From Kosmotoga arenicorallina S304 (GTDB lineage: Bacteria > Thermotogota > Thermotogae > Petrotogales > Kosmotogaceae), in NCBI RefSeq assembly GCF_001636545.1, contig NZ_JFHK01000002.1, positions 62,001 to 126,000 of the forward strand: DNA of 64,000 nucleotides, in the 5' to 3' direction. How positions within the stretch are numbered: the first letter of the stretch is position 1; each line of letters begins with the position of its first letter. Below, one piece after another: positions 1 through 9,103 of this stretch. The notes beneath the pieces are model-generated. The model was not told the DNA's origin, did no database searches, and saw nothing but the letters and a program-made list of their open reading frames with translations. The translations under genes and the position numbers were made by a program.

Positions 1-793
1 TTTCAAGTGCAAGTGCCGCTCCGCTGGCATTATCATTTGCACCCGGAGAAGGATGGCATAGATGGGCAATGATTAACACATAGGGGCTCTTCTTCTCTGT
101 CAGGTCTATTTCTAGAATCTGTAACATTCCCTTCTCAACCATTGTCTCGACTGAAGCTTCTATTGATACCTGCCCTTTTTCCAGAAGCTTTTCTAATAAA
201 CGGTACTTCCTTTCAGAAAGAGAGAAGCCAAAAGCTCTATATTTGTAATCCTCTTTTGTATTGGGAATGCTCAGATAATTAACTACATCGAGGTTACTTT
301 CGGGTTCACGGGCAATTTCCGGACATTGACCTCTCATATGACTCAGAAGAATGGCTTTTGCCCCTCCATTGATGACTGCATCTTCGAACACTCTTTTTGG
401 AGTAGCTTTTGCCAGCACTGCTTTGCCCAAGTAATTCCCCTTACCTTTGTACACCACAAGAGGCAACTCGATCCAGCCATCAGTTGGTGCGCTGCCAAAA
501 AGCAGTGCGGTGGGAGAATTCTTTAAAGATGTGATAAATTGCCTATATGGTTTCTTTAGCCAGAGTTCAGCCTTGATGGGCTCCCAGGCGAAGGTTGATC
601 TGTAATTCCCAAATATTGATTCACCATCGCAGGGATATTCCTTAATTCGAATTGCATTTGATGGAACACCCGCATTTTTGAGATAAGAAACCAGTTTTAC
701 AAGTAATTCGCTGTATGACGCACTTCCGCGAGAGCGTGTAAATCCACTGATGAATTCAACAAGGGCTTTGGTTTTTTCGCCACTTATTTTCAT
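1..793 (-). CDS. M28/DUF4910-type zinc aminopeptidase, C-terminus cut off by window edge
   Basis: Only the first 264 codons are inside the window. The last visible residues read HLCHPSPGANDNASGAA, the H-P...N-D-N-x-S-G zinc-ligand pattern of M28-like aminopeptidases of the DUF4910 type, where the His and Asp bind metal. There is no signal peptide (it starts MKISGEK), so the enzyme is probably cytosolic and works on peptides. Its ATG shares one base with the TAA of the upstream flavoprotein gene (TAATG), so the two are translationally coupled and lie in one minus-strand operon. The family is well supported by the motif; the substrate is unknown. Confidence 0.8.
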   Translation of the reverse strand, partial: MKISGEKTKALVEFISGFTRSRGSASYSELLVKLVSYLKNAGVPSNAIRIKEYPCDGESIFGNYRSTFAWEPIKAELWLKKPYRQFITSLKNSPTALLFGSAPTDGWIELPLVVYKGKGNYLGKAVLAKATPKRVFEDAVINGGAKAILLSHMRGQCPEIAREPESNLDVVNYLSIPNTKEDYKYRAFGFSLSERKYRLLEKLLEKGQVSIEASVETMVEKGMLQILEIDLTEKKSPYVLIIAHLCHPSPGANDNASGAALALE

Positions 794-1944
794 TATGACC
801 ACCCATCTTCATTCTTAAAACTCTCTATCCTTACCTTTGCCCCGGGAATGAAGTAGCTTTTTAATCCTAAACCAAAAATGCTTTTTGAAAATATTGAAAC
901 ATAAGAAAAGAGAAGCCTTGCAAATTTTTTATCCTTTATTAGCTGAACCTTTTCGGGGAAATTTCTTAAAAAGCTGTTCCGTAATCCAACGGCCATTACA
1001 AGATTTTCCAGAATAGGTTGAAGCTCACGGAGATATTTCTTGTTGAGCCCAGAATTCCTGTATTTAATGATAGATTTTGCAGCAACCATGCCTGAGTAAA
1101 GGGCATAGCTTATCCCTTCACCCGTCCAGCTATCAACAAGTCCTGCGCTGTCGCCAATTAACAGACACCCATCCATTAGTTCATTCGCTTTGTAAATAAA
1201 ATCCAGCGAGAAATCCGGAATTGGAGTTACACGATAATCAATGTTTTCAGGTATTTCATACCGGGTTGATTTAAGATTATCCATTGATTTATAAAAAGAC
1301 TGTTTACCTTCCGAATAAACACCAGAGCCTATCGAGGCTTTTTCAACACCCGGGAAATACCAGACATAGCCATTTTCGAAAAAAGTAAGCGAAGCCGCAT
1401 TTGAAAGTTTTTTAGCTTTGAAATGAACTATGCTGGAATATTTCTGATGGAATTTATCTGTCAACAAGCTTAAACCAAATACACCTGCGGCGATGAGCAC
1501 ATAATCAGCGTGAAATTCGGTATTATCTGTCTTGACCTTGAAGAACTCGCTGCTTTTTTCTACTGCAATTGCCCGTTCCTTCTTGAATTCTAATCCAGAT
1601 TCAATGGCGGCTTTCAGGAGTTCGCCGTCTAAAATGGATCTGGTGGTGATATAAAATATTGGATTTTTGAAAAGCAAGCTGCATACCTTCTTGGTTTGCC
1701 CATTTTTTCCATAATTTACCGCAAGCTTTCTCACGGGGTTTGCTTCCACTCGAGTACGAGGAAAGATTTTTTTAAGTAATCTTAAAGCTTTTGGCGTAAG
1801 GCCGCCTCCACAGCCTTTATCTTTATCGTAACCGAATTTGTCGATCAACAAGACCCTGGCACCGTTTTCAGAAAGGATTTTTGATGCCGCGCAACCTGCT
1901 GGACCAGCCCCGATTACTATGACATCATATCTCTCTACTTGCAA
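793..1944 (-). CDS. Geranylgeranyl-reductase-family FAD oxidoreductase
   Basis: The 383-residue protein opens with a Rossmann FAD site GAGPAG at residues 12-17 and has the GCGGGL motif near residue 45. A central YVWYFPGVEKASIGSG run matches the Y-x-W-x-F-P-x(7-8)-G-x-G pattern described for geranylgeranyl reductases. A GDSAGLVDSWTGEGI run forms the third FAD contact. Family members use FAD to saturate isoprenoid chains or to oxidise other substrates. No archaeal-type lipid genes are nearby, so the substrate is not predictable; a quinone, polyprenol or unusual lipid is possible. It overlaps the upstream MFS gene by 20 nt and is coupled to the downstream peptidase. Confidence 0.85.
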   Translation of the reverse strand: MQVERYDVIVIGAGPAGCAASKILSENGARVLLIDKFGYDKDKGCGGGLTPKALRLLKKIFPRTRVEANPVRKLAVNYGKNGQTKKVCSLLFKNPIFYITTRSILDGELLKAAIESGLEFKKERAIAVEKSSEFFKVKTDNTEFHADYVLIAAGVFGLSLLTDKFHQKYSSIVHFKAKKLSNAASLTFFENGYVWYFPGVEKASIGSGVYSEGKQSFYKSMDNLKSTRYEIPENIDYRVTPIPDFSLDFIYKANELMDGCLLIGDSAGLVDSWTGEGISYALYSGMVAAKSIIKYRNSGLNKKYLRELQPILENLVMAVGLRNSFLRNFPEKVQLIKDKKFARLLFSYVSIFSKSIFGLGLKSYFIPGAKVRIESFKNEDGWS

Positions 1945-3103
1945 TTATCTCCCTCCTGTACAATGAGATAACGACAAACATTTCCAGTAAAATCATGAAA
2001 AGGATCAGCAAAATACCCGCTCCCAAACCGAAGAATTTTCCAACAAAACCTATAATGTAACTGGAAAAAGTCGCTCCAAGGGATGCAGCAAAGGTAAAAG
2101 CGCTTACTGATATCTCAGCATCTAGCTTGCTGCCTCTTAGAAGTACTGCCTGTAATGTGGGGAACATAGCTGAAAATCCAAATCCCACTCCAAAAACCAA
2201 CAAGCTCATTATAATACCGGATTTTGCGTACAAAACCCCAAGAAATGAAAAGAGGGATATACTGGTTAATATCAGCATAGATTTGCTATATCCCATCCTT
2301 TCAAGAAAAATCCCGGCGAGAAGGCGTCCTACCAGCAAGCCTAACCACAGCAGGGAAGGAAACAGGGCAGCTAATCTTAAATCCAATTCTTTGACATCAT
2401 AAATGTACGCAGAAAGCCATGAAGAAAAACCCACTTCATAGCCCACATAAAGGAAGACGCCGATCATGATCAGCCAAAACACAGTATCCCTTTTACCGGA
2501 GCCTTTCACCATTTCAGGGTCTTCTATTTTTTTAGTAGGTCCCGCTTTTGCGGGAAGCAATCTTATGCTGAAGATAAATACAAAGGCATTGCTCAATCCT
2601 GCTATAAAAAATGGCATCCACCAATCGCTTTCGCTCTTCAAAAAAAGCGATACAAGCACAGGAGATAAAATCGCTCCAAGGGCGTATAAAGAATGCATCA
2701 AGTTCAGTATTGAGCCACGCCTTTCCTTCTCAATGATCGAAGCTCCCACGCCTGAATCAATTTCGAGCAAACCATTTCCAAAGTTCAAAAGAAGATAGGA
2801 TGCAAAAAGCCAGAGAAATGCCCGGGCTCCTGTTATCAAAAAAAGCGCTACCGTATTAATTAGCATTGATAGTGTAAGCGATTTAAATGCCCCCAGTTTC
2901 TTTCCAAAAATCATTGTAAAAAATGCTGCCGAGAAAAAGCCAAGAGAAGATGTGGCGAGAATCAGACCCGCTTTTTCATGGTCTATGTTCAAACTCTTTT
3001 CAATAGCGGGAAGGGCGCTTCCAAAAGCTATCGCTGAAAACCCGAAGTTGAAAAATCCTCCCATCGTAGTGAACAAGAAAGTCTTTCGCATTTTTTTTGC
3101 CAT
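1925..3103 (-). CDS. MFS transporter, 12-TM type
   Basis: The 392-residue protein is hydrophobic throughout, with about 12 membrane helices and a basic central loop near residues 185-205 between the two six-helix halves. This is the usual major facilitator layout. Residues 60-75 carry a weak version of the loop 2-3 signature (FFTMIFGKKLGAFKS). Start ATG has AGGAGG at 3109-3114, five bases upstream. It lies between a coiled-coil membrane protein and the flavoprotein and overlaps the latter, suggesting a shared job. The substrate cannot be read from the sequence. Confidence 0.85.
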   Translation of the reverse strand: MAKKMRKTFLFTTMGGFFNFGFSAIAFGSALPAIEKSLNIDHEKAGLILATSSLGFFSAAFFTMIFGKKLGAFKSLTLSMLINTVALFLITGARAFLWLFASYLLLNFGNGLLEIDSGVGASIIEKERRGSILNLMHSLYALGAILSPVLVSLFLKSESDWWMPFFIAGLSNAFVFIFSIRLLPAKAGPTKKIEDPEMVKGSGKRDTVFWLIMIGVFLYVGYEVGFSSWLSAYIYDVKELDLRLAALFPSLLWLGLLVGRLLAGIFLERMGYSKSMLILTSISLFSFLGVLYAKSGIIMSLLVFGVGFGFSAMFPTLQAVLLRGSKLDAEISVSAFTFAASLGATFSSYIIGFVGKFFGLGAGILLILFMILLEMFVVISLYRREIIASREI

Positions 3104-3115
3104 TTTTTCCTCCTG

Positions 3116-3745
3116 CTATTCGCCGGGAATGTAAAGGTTAAAATCTTCAGCAAGGTTCTGAACCTCTCCGGCAGGCATTTTTGCGATCTTTGCACTGTCA
3201 AATCCAAAAAAGAGCAAATATACCGCGTCGGGAATAGCTGTCCTTATATAAGCGTCCTTTGAAAGCGTAATTGTGTAACCCGTTTCGAGCAAAGGCGCTT
3301 TGAGATAAAAAAACTTCTCATTAGATAGACCGGGCTTGAAATTTTTTTGGTAACTGTATTTGCTTTCTTCGGCGCTCTTTTTGAATCCTATCCAAACTTC
3401 CTTGCTTCCAGTAACAAAGACTCTAAAATACGGCCTTTCTGGATTTTCCTGCAATTCAGTTAAGATTATCCTTAAATCATTTTCTGTGTTTTCTATGAAG
3501 TTTCTTGCCACAAGATAATCCTCAATGGGGCCTCCCCCTGAAATAAGGCGTTTTATCGCTGTAATTTCAGAATTTGTCCTTTCTTCCAGTTGCTGGATAT
3601 CTTCAATTGTTTTTGTTTTAAAAGCGCTCAATCTCTCGTTGACTTCATCGAGTCTTAATAAAGAGAGGACTGAAAAGACAAAGGAAATTATTATCGCAAT
3701 GATCAAGAAAGTTCCAAAAATATTTTTTATGGAATTTTCAGGCAT
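3116..3745 (-). CDS. Membrane-anchored coiled-coil protein, unknown function
   Basis: I do not recognise this 209-residue protein. Residues 8-30 form one hydrophobic helix (GTFLIIAIIISFVFSVLSLL). Residues 32-68 are heptad-rich and charged (LDEVNERLSAFKTKTIEDIQ...), consistent with a coiled coil, followed by a GGG hinge. The remaining 135 residues look like a mixed alpha/beta domain ending in IPGE. The arrangement suggests an anchored extracytoplasmic or cytoplasmic domain; topology is not certain. SD GGGTGAT precedes the ATG. It lies 6 nt after the methyltransferase gene and 12 nt before the MFS gene, so co-transcription is likely. Confidence 0.6.
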   Translation of the reverse strand: MPENSIKNIFGTFLIIAIIISFVFSVLSLLRLDEVNERLSAFKTKTIEDIQQLEERTNSEITAIKRLISGGGPIEDYLVARNFIENTENDLRIILTELQENPERPYFRVFVTGSKEVWIGFKKSAEESKYSYQKNFKPGLSNEKFFYLKAPLLETGYTITLSKDAYIRTAIPDAVYLLFFGFDSAKIAKMPAGEVQNLAEDFNLYIPGE

Positions 3746-3751
3746 TCACTA

Positions 3752-4519
3752 TCACCCTTTCGCCGCAGCAAAAAAAAGATGTTCGGCTCTTCCAAATAAC
3801 TGCTCTTCCCTGCAAAATCTGTATTCCCATGCCAGAGCGTCATCAATGTTTCTCGCTAATTTTTCCTCATCGTAAGGTGCAAAAACTACCATTCCCGCAA
3901 TATCTATAAGCTTAAATCCTGTTTTAGAAAGTAATACTTTGATATCATCAGGAAAGAAGGGTGTTGTATGAAAGTGAATGCGGCTAACTGAACTATCACC
4001 GATTAGAACTCTCTTATTTCGCATGAATTTCTCTGCATTTTTTGACTCAACATTGGACACAAAATCTTGCAGGAATGCAAAGGCGTTATCTACTGTGGCA
4101 ACGAGCTTTCCCTCTGGTTTTAGAACTCTGTTTACTTCTGAAAGCAATTTCATGGGTGAATCGCAATAAGAAATAACATCGCCCATTGCCAGAACAGCGT
4201 CGAAATAATCTTTTTCGAATGGGAGAGCCTCACCTTTCGCCTTCATGAAATCAATCTTCACCTCATTTAAATGGGCTTTCATTTTTGCAACTGACAGCAT
4301 TTTCTCTGATGGGTCTATAGCCACAACATTCATACCTTTTTTGGCTAAATCGATTGCCCAGCGCCCTGTACCGGTCCCTAAATCAAGAATTCTTCCATTT
4401 ATTCTTTGATCTGATATGAGTAGTTCCAAAAGCATATGATAAAGAACCCAATAGGGCTCTTCATACATGTAATCATACTTGCTGGCTATCTCGTCGTAAT
4501 ATTCCCATGATCTATGCAA
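3752..4519 (-). CDS. Class I SAM-dependent methyltransferase
   Basis: The 255-residue protein has SAM-binding motif I ILDLGTGTGRW near residues 43-53, an acidic motif II (VVAIDPSEKM), and FDAVLAMGDVISYC as motif IV/post-I region, all typical of the Methyltransf_11/25 fold. The start is a TTG with SD GGGTG five bases upstream; no ATG is available nearby. It lies 4 nt after the large GGDEF gene, so both are probably on one transcript. The methyl acceptor is unknown; small-molecule acceptors are common in this branch. Confidence 0.85.
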   Translation of the reverse strand: MHRSWEYYDEIASKYDYMYEEPYWVLYHMLLELLISDQRINGRILDLGTGTGRWAIDLAKKGMNVVAIDPSEKMLSVAKMKAHLNEVKIDFMKAKGEALPFEKDYFDAVLAMGDVISYCDSPMKLLSEVNRVLKPEGKLVATVDNAFAFLQDFVSNVESKNAEKFMRNKRVLIGDSSVSRIHFHTTPFFPDDIKVLLSKTGFKLIDIAGMVVFAPYDEEKLARNIDDALAWEYRFCREEQLFGRAEHLFFAAAKG

Positions 4520-4523
4520 AATA

Positions 4524-7202
4524 TCACCCTTTCACAAGATTTTTCCCTTCTTTTTTTGCTTTGTAACATAGATCATCCGCTATTCTAAGGATTTCCTCAC
4601 GAGAAAAAATATTGGGTGAGGGATAGGAAACAACACCAAAGCTCCCTGTAACTGATGCTTTAGTATAAGCCTCTTCAAGTGATTTCCGCAAACGCTCAGC
4701 AAAGACCATTGCCCCGGTATGCGTAGTGCAAGGAAGAAGAAAAACGAACTCTTCACCGCCATAGCGACAAATGATATCAGTTTCTCTGGCATTCTTCCAA
4801 AAAATCTTGGCGACCATCTTCAATACTTCATCACCAACTTTATGACCATAATTGTCATTTACTTTCTTGAAATCATCAAGGTCACAGAAGATAAGTGAAA
4901 ATACCTCGCCAGTCCTATTTGATCTGGAAAATTCCTCTTTAAATCTCTCTTCGAAGTACCATCTCGTATATAAACCCGTAAGCTCATCCCTGATAGCCAT
5001 TCTATACCTGCTGAAGTTCAAAAGGACAAGCTCTACTATCGGTTCCAGATAAGCCATTAAGTCATAAAATTTTTGAATAGTAAGGTCATCCACCCTTTGG
5101 TCGGGATTATACAGCTCAAGCTTCGCTTTATATTTTTTGCCAACATAAAAGCTATAAGAAACATAAAAAGGCTCAAAGCTATATGTAATTCCAAAATCCG
5201 GGATTTCTTCTGTTCCGAAATAAAATGTTTCCGTATTGTCGCTTCCAAATTCGAATTTGCCCACACTAGCAGGAAATTCCTCCATAAGACTTTTGAAAAT
5301 TATTTGGGCAAGGTCGTTAAAATTTTCGGCATCTGCAAAGGAAAGAACGACGGCCATCAAGCGTCCAATAAACCTCAAAGATTCATTTGCATTGAATGTG
5401 GATCTTTCCAGAACAGCTAAAAGCTCTTTGTTTACTCCGGCATTTTCAAGATTTATCTTCATCTGTTTCACGAGATCAATAAAAGCTTTCTTTTGGAGAA
5501 AATGCGTTCTCAATTTATGTGAAAGACTATCCATACCCGAAGCATCATACAAAAATGCAGCAAATCTCATATAACGCAATGTATCTTTCTGAATATCAAG
5601 CTTATTTGACGCCAAGCCAAGGGCATGATAGAGCTGGGCTTGTGAAAGGAGCATTCTCCTTTGGCGCGAATAAACAAGCTGCTCAATCAAAAATTTCCTG
5701 AAGTCTTCCAGAAATTCCCCGGGCAGGATTTGAGCTAAAAACAAAAGAGTTTCTTCTATGTAAAAACGCATGCTCTTTCGGTATTCTTTGAAAAGCTCAT
5801 ATGACTTTATCGGGTCTTCAAGCCCGATATTAACAATTTCGAGAAACCTTCTTTCATCGTTTTCAATATATTCGATCTTTACGAGCTTTTCGGAGATACT
5901 TTTGATTTTTTCAATATTACCGCCAATAATGTGAAATAGAATTCTGAGCACATCGGCAAAATATCTCTTTGAAAGTACCCTTGAATCTTTTGTTTTTCTG
6001 AAGATATCTTCATACTCAGCGATATATTTTTCAAATTCAGTGTGATTTCCATCGTACACAGCCGCAAGAGCCTTGAATTCAAAAAACCTTGACTTTATCT
6101 CCGGGCTCTTCGATGTCTGGATATAACCGCTGATTTTTCCCATCAGCTTATTGAGAGATATTTTTTCGCCACAAGCCAGGTAACTATATGCTAAATTAAT
6201 CGCAATAAAAGCCGCCGTCTCGTGGTCGCCTATTTCCGTGGCTTCATCGATCGCCCTGAGTTTTAACTCTTCAGAATAGGCTTTGAAATCCTCTTCATAA
6301 TAAAGGCTCAAGTTGTTGTGAAGTTTTGAAATCCAATCTTTGATGTTGAACTCACTGGCAATTTTTAAAGCTAGCTCAATAAACTTTTTGAATTTCGGAG
6401 GTTCTTTAATGTTGTAGTACCTTGCAAAAAGGTTCAAAACAGCTACTTTCAATCGCGCATATTGCGGGGAAATTGGCTTCAACTTCTTGTTTAGCCTTTT
6501 CAGATTTTCTATGTTCAACCTGGAAAGGCTCATGATATTTTTCGTGTCAATTTGAAAGAACTCAAGAACAATCTTTTGGTATTCAGTAGATGCCTGCTTT
6601 AGCTTCTCACGAAGAAGTTCGGAAAAATGCTGCTCGTCAAGATTAATTTCAATCATTCTCAAGAAATTCATGCAGTCAACATGAAATTTCCCTTTGAGCC
6701 ATTTTTCTATAAGCCTCCCCTTTGTAATCTTTTCAAAATCAAGGGCTTTGATACGTGCTTTCAAGCTCATACTAGCCCAGCTTTCAAATCCCAATATATC
6801 ATCAATAACCTGTATTTCTTTCAGCAGTTTATCCTTTGGAAGCCATTCATAATATCTTTTTCTTGCATGCCATAATAGGGCTGCTGCAAAGGCTCTTTTT
6901 GAACAACCACTGTTTTCGAAATGAAACTTCACTGCTTCCGTTAAATCTCTTTGGAGAGCCAGACTGAGATGATCTTTTCCCATTAATCTTGCATTTTCAA
7001 AAAATTCTTTCCAGCAATCGTCCTCAAAGTGAAGAACGCCGTTATCCAGCCATAAAACTCCCTCAGCTTTTGCAGTTTCGACAGCTTCCGTTATTTGATC
7101 TTTTGAATATTTATCCCCAAAAATAGATAACGCTTCGGAAAGCAAAAAGCGTTTTCCGAGGGCGGAGATTTCAGCGAGTATCTTTGTCGTCATCTCTTTC
7201 AT
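4524..7202 (-). CDS. Large GGDEF diguanylate cyclase with helical repeat and GAF-like regions
   Basis: This 892-residue protein ends in a GGDEF domain (about 720-890) with signature RYGGEEF near 812-816. An RETD inhibitory site lies exactly five residues before it, so it should make c-di-GMP and be product-inhibited. Residues 1-70 look like a winged-helix or helical cap. Residues about 150-600 are almost entirely helical and TPR-like. Residues about 610-715 resemble a GAF sensor (LADAENFNDLAQ-type helix, then beta strands). There are no membrane segments, so it is soluble. SD GGGGTGAT precedes the ATG. It heads the minus-strand cluster with the methyltransferase. The cyclase call is strong; the sensed signal is unknown. 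Confidence 0.88.
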   Translation of the reverse strand: MKEMTTKILAEISALGKRFLLSEALSIFGDKYSKDQITEAVETAKAEGVLWLDNGVLHFEDDCWKEFFENARLMGKDHLSLALQRDLTEAVKFHFENSGCSKRAFAAALLWHARKRYYEWLPKDKLLKEIQVIDDILGFESWASMSLKARIKALDFEKITKGRLIEKWLKGKFHVDCMNFLRMIEINLDEQHFSELLREKLKQASTEYQKIVLEFFQIDTKNIMSLSRLNIENLKRLNKKLKPISPQYARLKVAVLNLFARYYNIKEPPKFKKFIELALKIASEFNIKDWISKLHNNLSLYYEEDFKAYSEELKLRAIDEATEIGDHETAAFIAINLAYSYLACGEKISLNKLMGKISGYIQTSKSPEIKSRFFEFKALAAVYDGNHTEFEKYIAEYEDIFRKTKDSRVLSKRYFADVLRILFHIIGGNIEKIKSISEKLVKIEYIENDERRFLEIVNIGLEDPIKSYELFKEYRKSMRFYIEETLLFLAQILPGEFLEDFRKFLIEQLVYSRQRRMLLSQAQLYHALGLASNKLDIQKDTLRYMRFAAFLYDASGMDSLSHKLRTHFLQKKAFIDLVKQMKINLENAGVNKELLAVLERSTFNANESLRFIGRLMAVVLSFADAENFNDLAQIIFKSLMEEFPASVGKFEFGSDNTETFYFGTEEIPDFGITYSFEPFYVSYSFYVGKKYKAKLELYNPDQRVDDLTIQKFYDLMAYLEPIVELVLLNFSRYRMAIRDELTGLYTRWYFEERFKEEFSRSNRTGEVFSLIFCDLDDFKKVNDNYGHKVGDEVLKMVAKIFWKNARETDIICRYGGEEFVFLLPCTTHTGAMVFAERLRKSLEEAYTKASVTGSFGVVSYPSPNIFSREEILRIADDLCYKAKKEGKNLVKG

Positions 7203-7594
7203 GCAATCACCCCAAAAAATTTTACCCTAAATATGCAAATAAAAAAAATCTATTGTATGCGGAAATATTAATAAATGAATCAGACCCAATTGAAAGTAGA
7301 AGAACTCATCAGCATGATAAAATTAAAGGATAAATAATCCAGGGGAGATCAAATTCGCCTGAAAAATCGCTCAAAAGTTCCCGCTTTCTGGTATTTTGAA
7401 TTTAATTGCGTGAAAGAAGTTTGTACGGACTCGCAACACTTATTCTGGAACAGAACTTGACTTGAATTTTCTGATGAGAAAGTTGTGGAGTTATTTGTTA
7501 ATTATTTCACAATATAAGCGAAAAAGATATTTTATAATCAATCCCGAAAAAGAGAGAGCTTTTTTGATATAATCCTTTCAGAGTGGTGATAAAC
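7203..7594. other. 392-bp intergenic region between divergent GGDEF and dnaX genes
   Basis: AT-rich divergent spacer that must hold promoters for both directions. On the plus strand TATAAT occurs at 7568-7573 just upstream of dnaX, and another at 7533-7538. No convincing -35 accompanies either. A 20-codon reading frame at 7275-7337 has no good ribosome site. I see no stable RNA, riboswitch or repeat here. Confidence 0.5.
7568..7573 (+). promoter_or_regulatory. -10 element of putative dnaX promoter
   Basis: A perfect TATAAT lies 21 nt upstream of the preferred dnaX TTG start. The expected -35 position has no clear TTGACA match, so this rests on the -10 box alone. Confidence 0.45.
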
Positions 7595-9103
7595 TTGTCA
7601 GAAGCATTGTATAGAAAATACAGGCCCCATAATTTTGACGAGATAGTTGGACAGGAGCAGGTCAAGCAAATATTAAAAAGCGCTATCGCCAATGGCGATA
7701 TAGCGCATGCTTATATATTCTATGGCCCGAGGGGTACAGGCAAAACGACAACGGCGAGGATTCTGGCGAAAGCCATTAACTGTGCTGCTGAAAATTTAGC
7801 CGAAAGGCCTTGCGGCACATGCGACTCCTGCAAAGCGATAGATAGCTCAAGCCACATGGATGTAATTGAAATTGACGCCGCTTCTTATAGGGGAATTGAC
7901 GAAGTGCGCAAAATCAGAGACGCAGCATCATATAGACCAACAATGGGACATTATAAGGTCTATATTGTCGACGAATTTCATATGCTTACGCGCGAAGCAT
8001 TTAACGCCCTGCTAAAAACGCTCGAAGAACCACCTGAACATATTCTTTTCATCTTGGCTACAACAAACCTTGAAAAAGTACCTGAAACAGTTCTTTCACG
8101 TTGCCAGATTTTCACTTTTAAACCTTTTAACCTCGCTCAAATAATAGAATACTTAAAAAGAATATTGACCAGCGAAGGCAAGGAATTTGACGAGGAAGGT
8201 CTTCGCCTGATAGCACTAGCTGCCAATGGCGGTATGCGAGATGCGGTGAATTTGTTGCAAAGAGTCCTGGTTTTTTCAGGAAAGGCCATCGAAAACGATG
8301 TGAGGAACGTTTTAGGAATCTTACCTTCCGATGTGGTGGAAAAGTACATCTCCGCTCTTCTTTCCACGGATTTCAACCAGCTGATGGAAATCTCAAAGGA
8401 GATGTCTACATTGGGTTACGGTCATGAAGCTTTACTCGATCAAGCCATCGAAATGGTTAAAAACAAGGTTTTTTCAAACGCTTTGGATGTTAAAACAGCT
8501 GCTTCGCTTGTTAAATTGCTGTGGGAAATATCAAGAGAGCTTAGATTTTCTGACGATAAAAGAAGGGCTTTTGAAACGCTAAACATTGTTAAAACAGATG
8601 AATTTAGGATTTTGCAGGAAAAAGCACCCAAAAACAGCGTACAAATCCTTTATAAAGGAAGAGATGTTGATAAACCAAAAGATTCCATGACAATTTTACA
8701 AAAGGAACAGCCCAGGGCTGAAGAAAGTGAAGATAAGCTCGCGGGATTTCTGGAAACCCTTTTCAGCAAAAATCACATTCTTTCATGGACGCTGTTGAAA
8801 CTATCCAGAATGTCGCTTCAAGAATTTTCAAAGGGCAAGAGGCTTATAGTGAGCTTTTCGCATGATAATAGCCTCGCAGAAGCCATTATGAGGGAACGCT
8901 TTGAAGCTATAAGTGATCTTGTAAAAAGCGAATTAGGAGTGGATTTAGAGTTGGCCACTCAAGAGATCAAAGCGAGCAAAAAGAGCAGCGATGCCCTCGC
9001 AAAACTCCCGCCCGAGCAGCAAGCTTATATGAAGAGGATAATGTCTTTATTCGATAGTGTAGAAGTTGAAGTGGAGGAGGAAGAAAATGGCCAAGAAGAT
9101 TAA
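7595..9103 (+). CDS. dnaX: DNA polymerase III subunit gamma/tau
   Basis: Clamp-loader ATPase of 502 residues. Walker A GPRGTGKT lies at 44-51, four zinc-binding cysteines at about 63, 73, 76 and 79, the Walker B-like VDEFHML, and the SRC sensor motif (LSRCQIFTF). It loads the beta clamp at the replication fork. I prefer the TTG at 7595 (MSEALYRKYRP, as in other DnaX proteins) because GGTGAT lies four bases before it. GTG codons at 7583 and 7586 are alternatives. The tail is acidic and lysine-rich. It overlaps ybaB by 17 nt, the usual dnaX-ybaB pair. No convincing internal frameshift site for a short gamma form was found. Confidence 0.95.
   Translation: MSEALYRKYRPHNFDEIVGQEQVKQILKSAIANGDIAHAYIFYGPRGTGKTTTARILAKAINCAAENLAERPCGTCDSCKAIDSSSHMDVIEIDAASYRGIDEVRKIRDAASYRPTMGHYKVYIVDEFHMLTREAFNALLKTLEEPPEHILFILATTNLEKVPETVLSRCQIFTFKPFNLAQIIEYLKRILTSEGKEFDEEGLRLIALAANGGMRDAVNLLQRVLVFSGKAIENDVRNVLGILPSDVVEKYISALLSTDFNQLMEISKEMSTLGYGHEALLDQAIEMVKNKVFSNALDVKTAASLVKLLWEISRELRFSDDKRRAFETLNIVKTDEFRILQEKAPKNSVQILYKGRDVDKPKDSMTILQKEQPRAEESEDKLAGFLETLFSKNHILSWTLLKLSRMSLQEFSKGKRLIVSFSHDNSLAEAIMRERFEAISDLVKSELGVDLELATQEIKASKKSSDALAKLPPEQQAYMKRIMSLFDSVEVEVEEEENGQED

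Noticed and set aside
7275-7337. A 20-codon reading frame in the GGDEF-dnaX spacer
   Set aside because: No convincing SD and no recognisable product; reads like chance in AT-rich DNA.
8977-8983. C AAA AAG run in dnaX as a gamma/tau frameshift site
   Set aside because: The first base breaks the X XXY YYZ rule, there is no upstream SD or downstream stem, and it is near the end of the gene.
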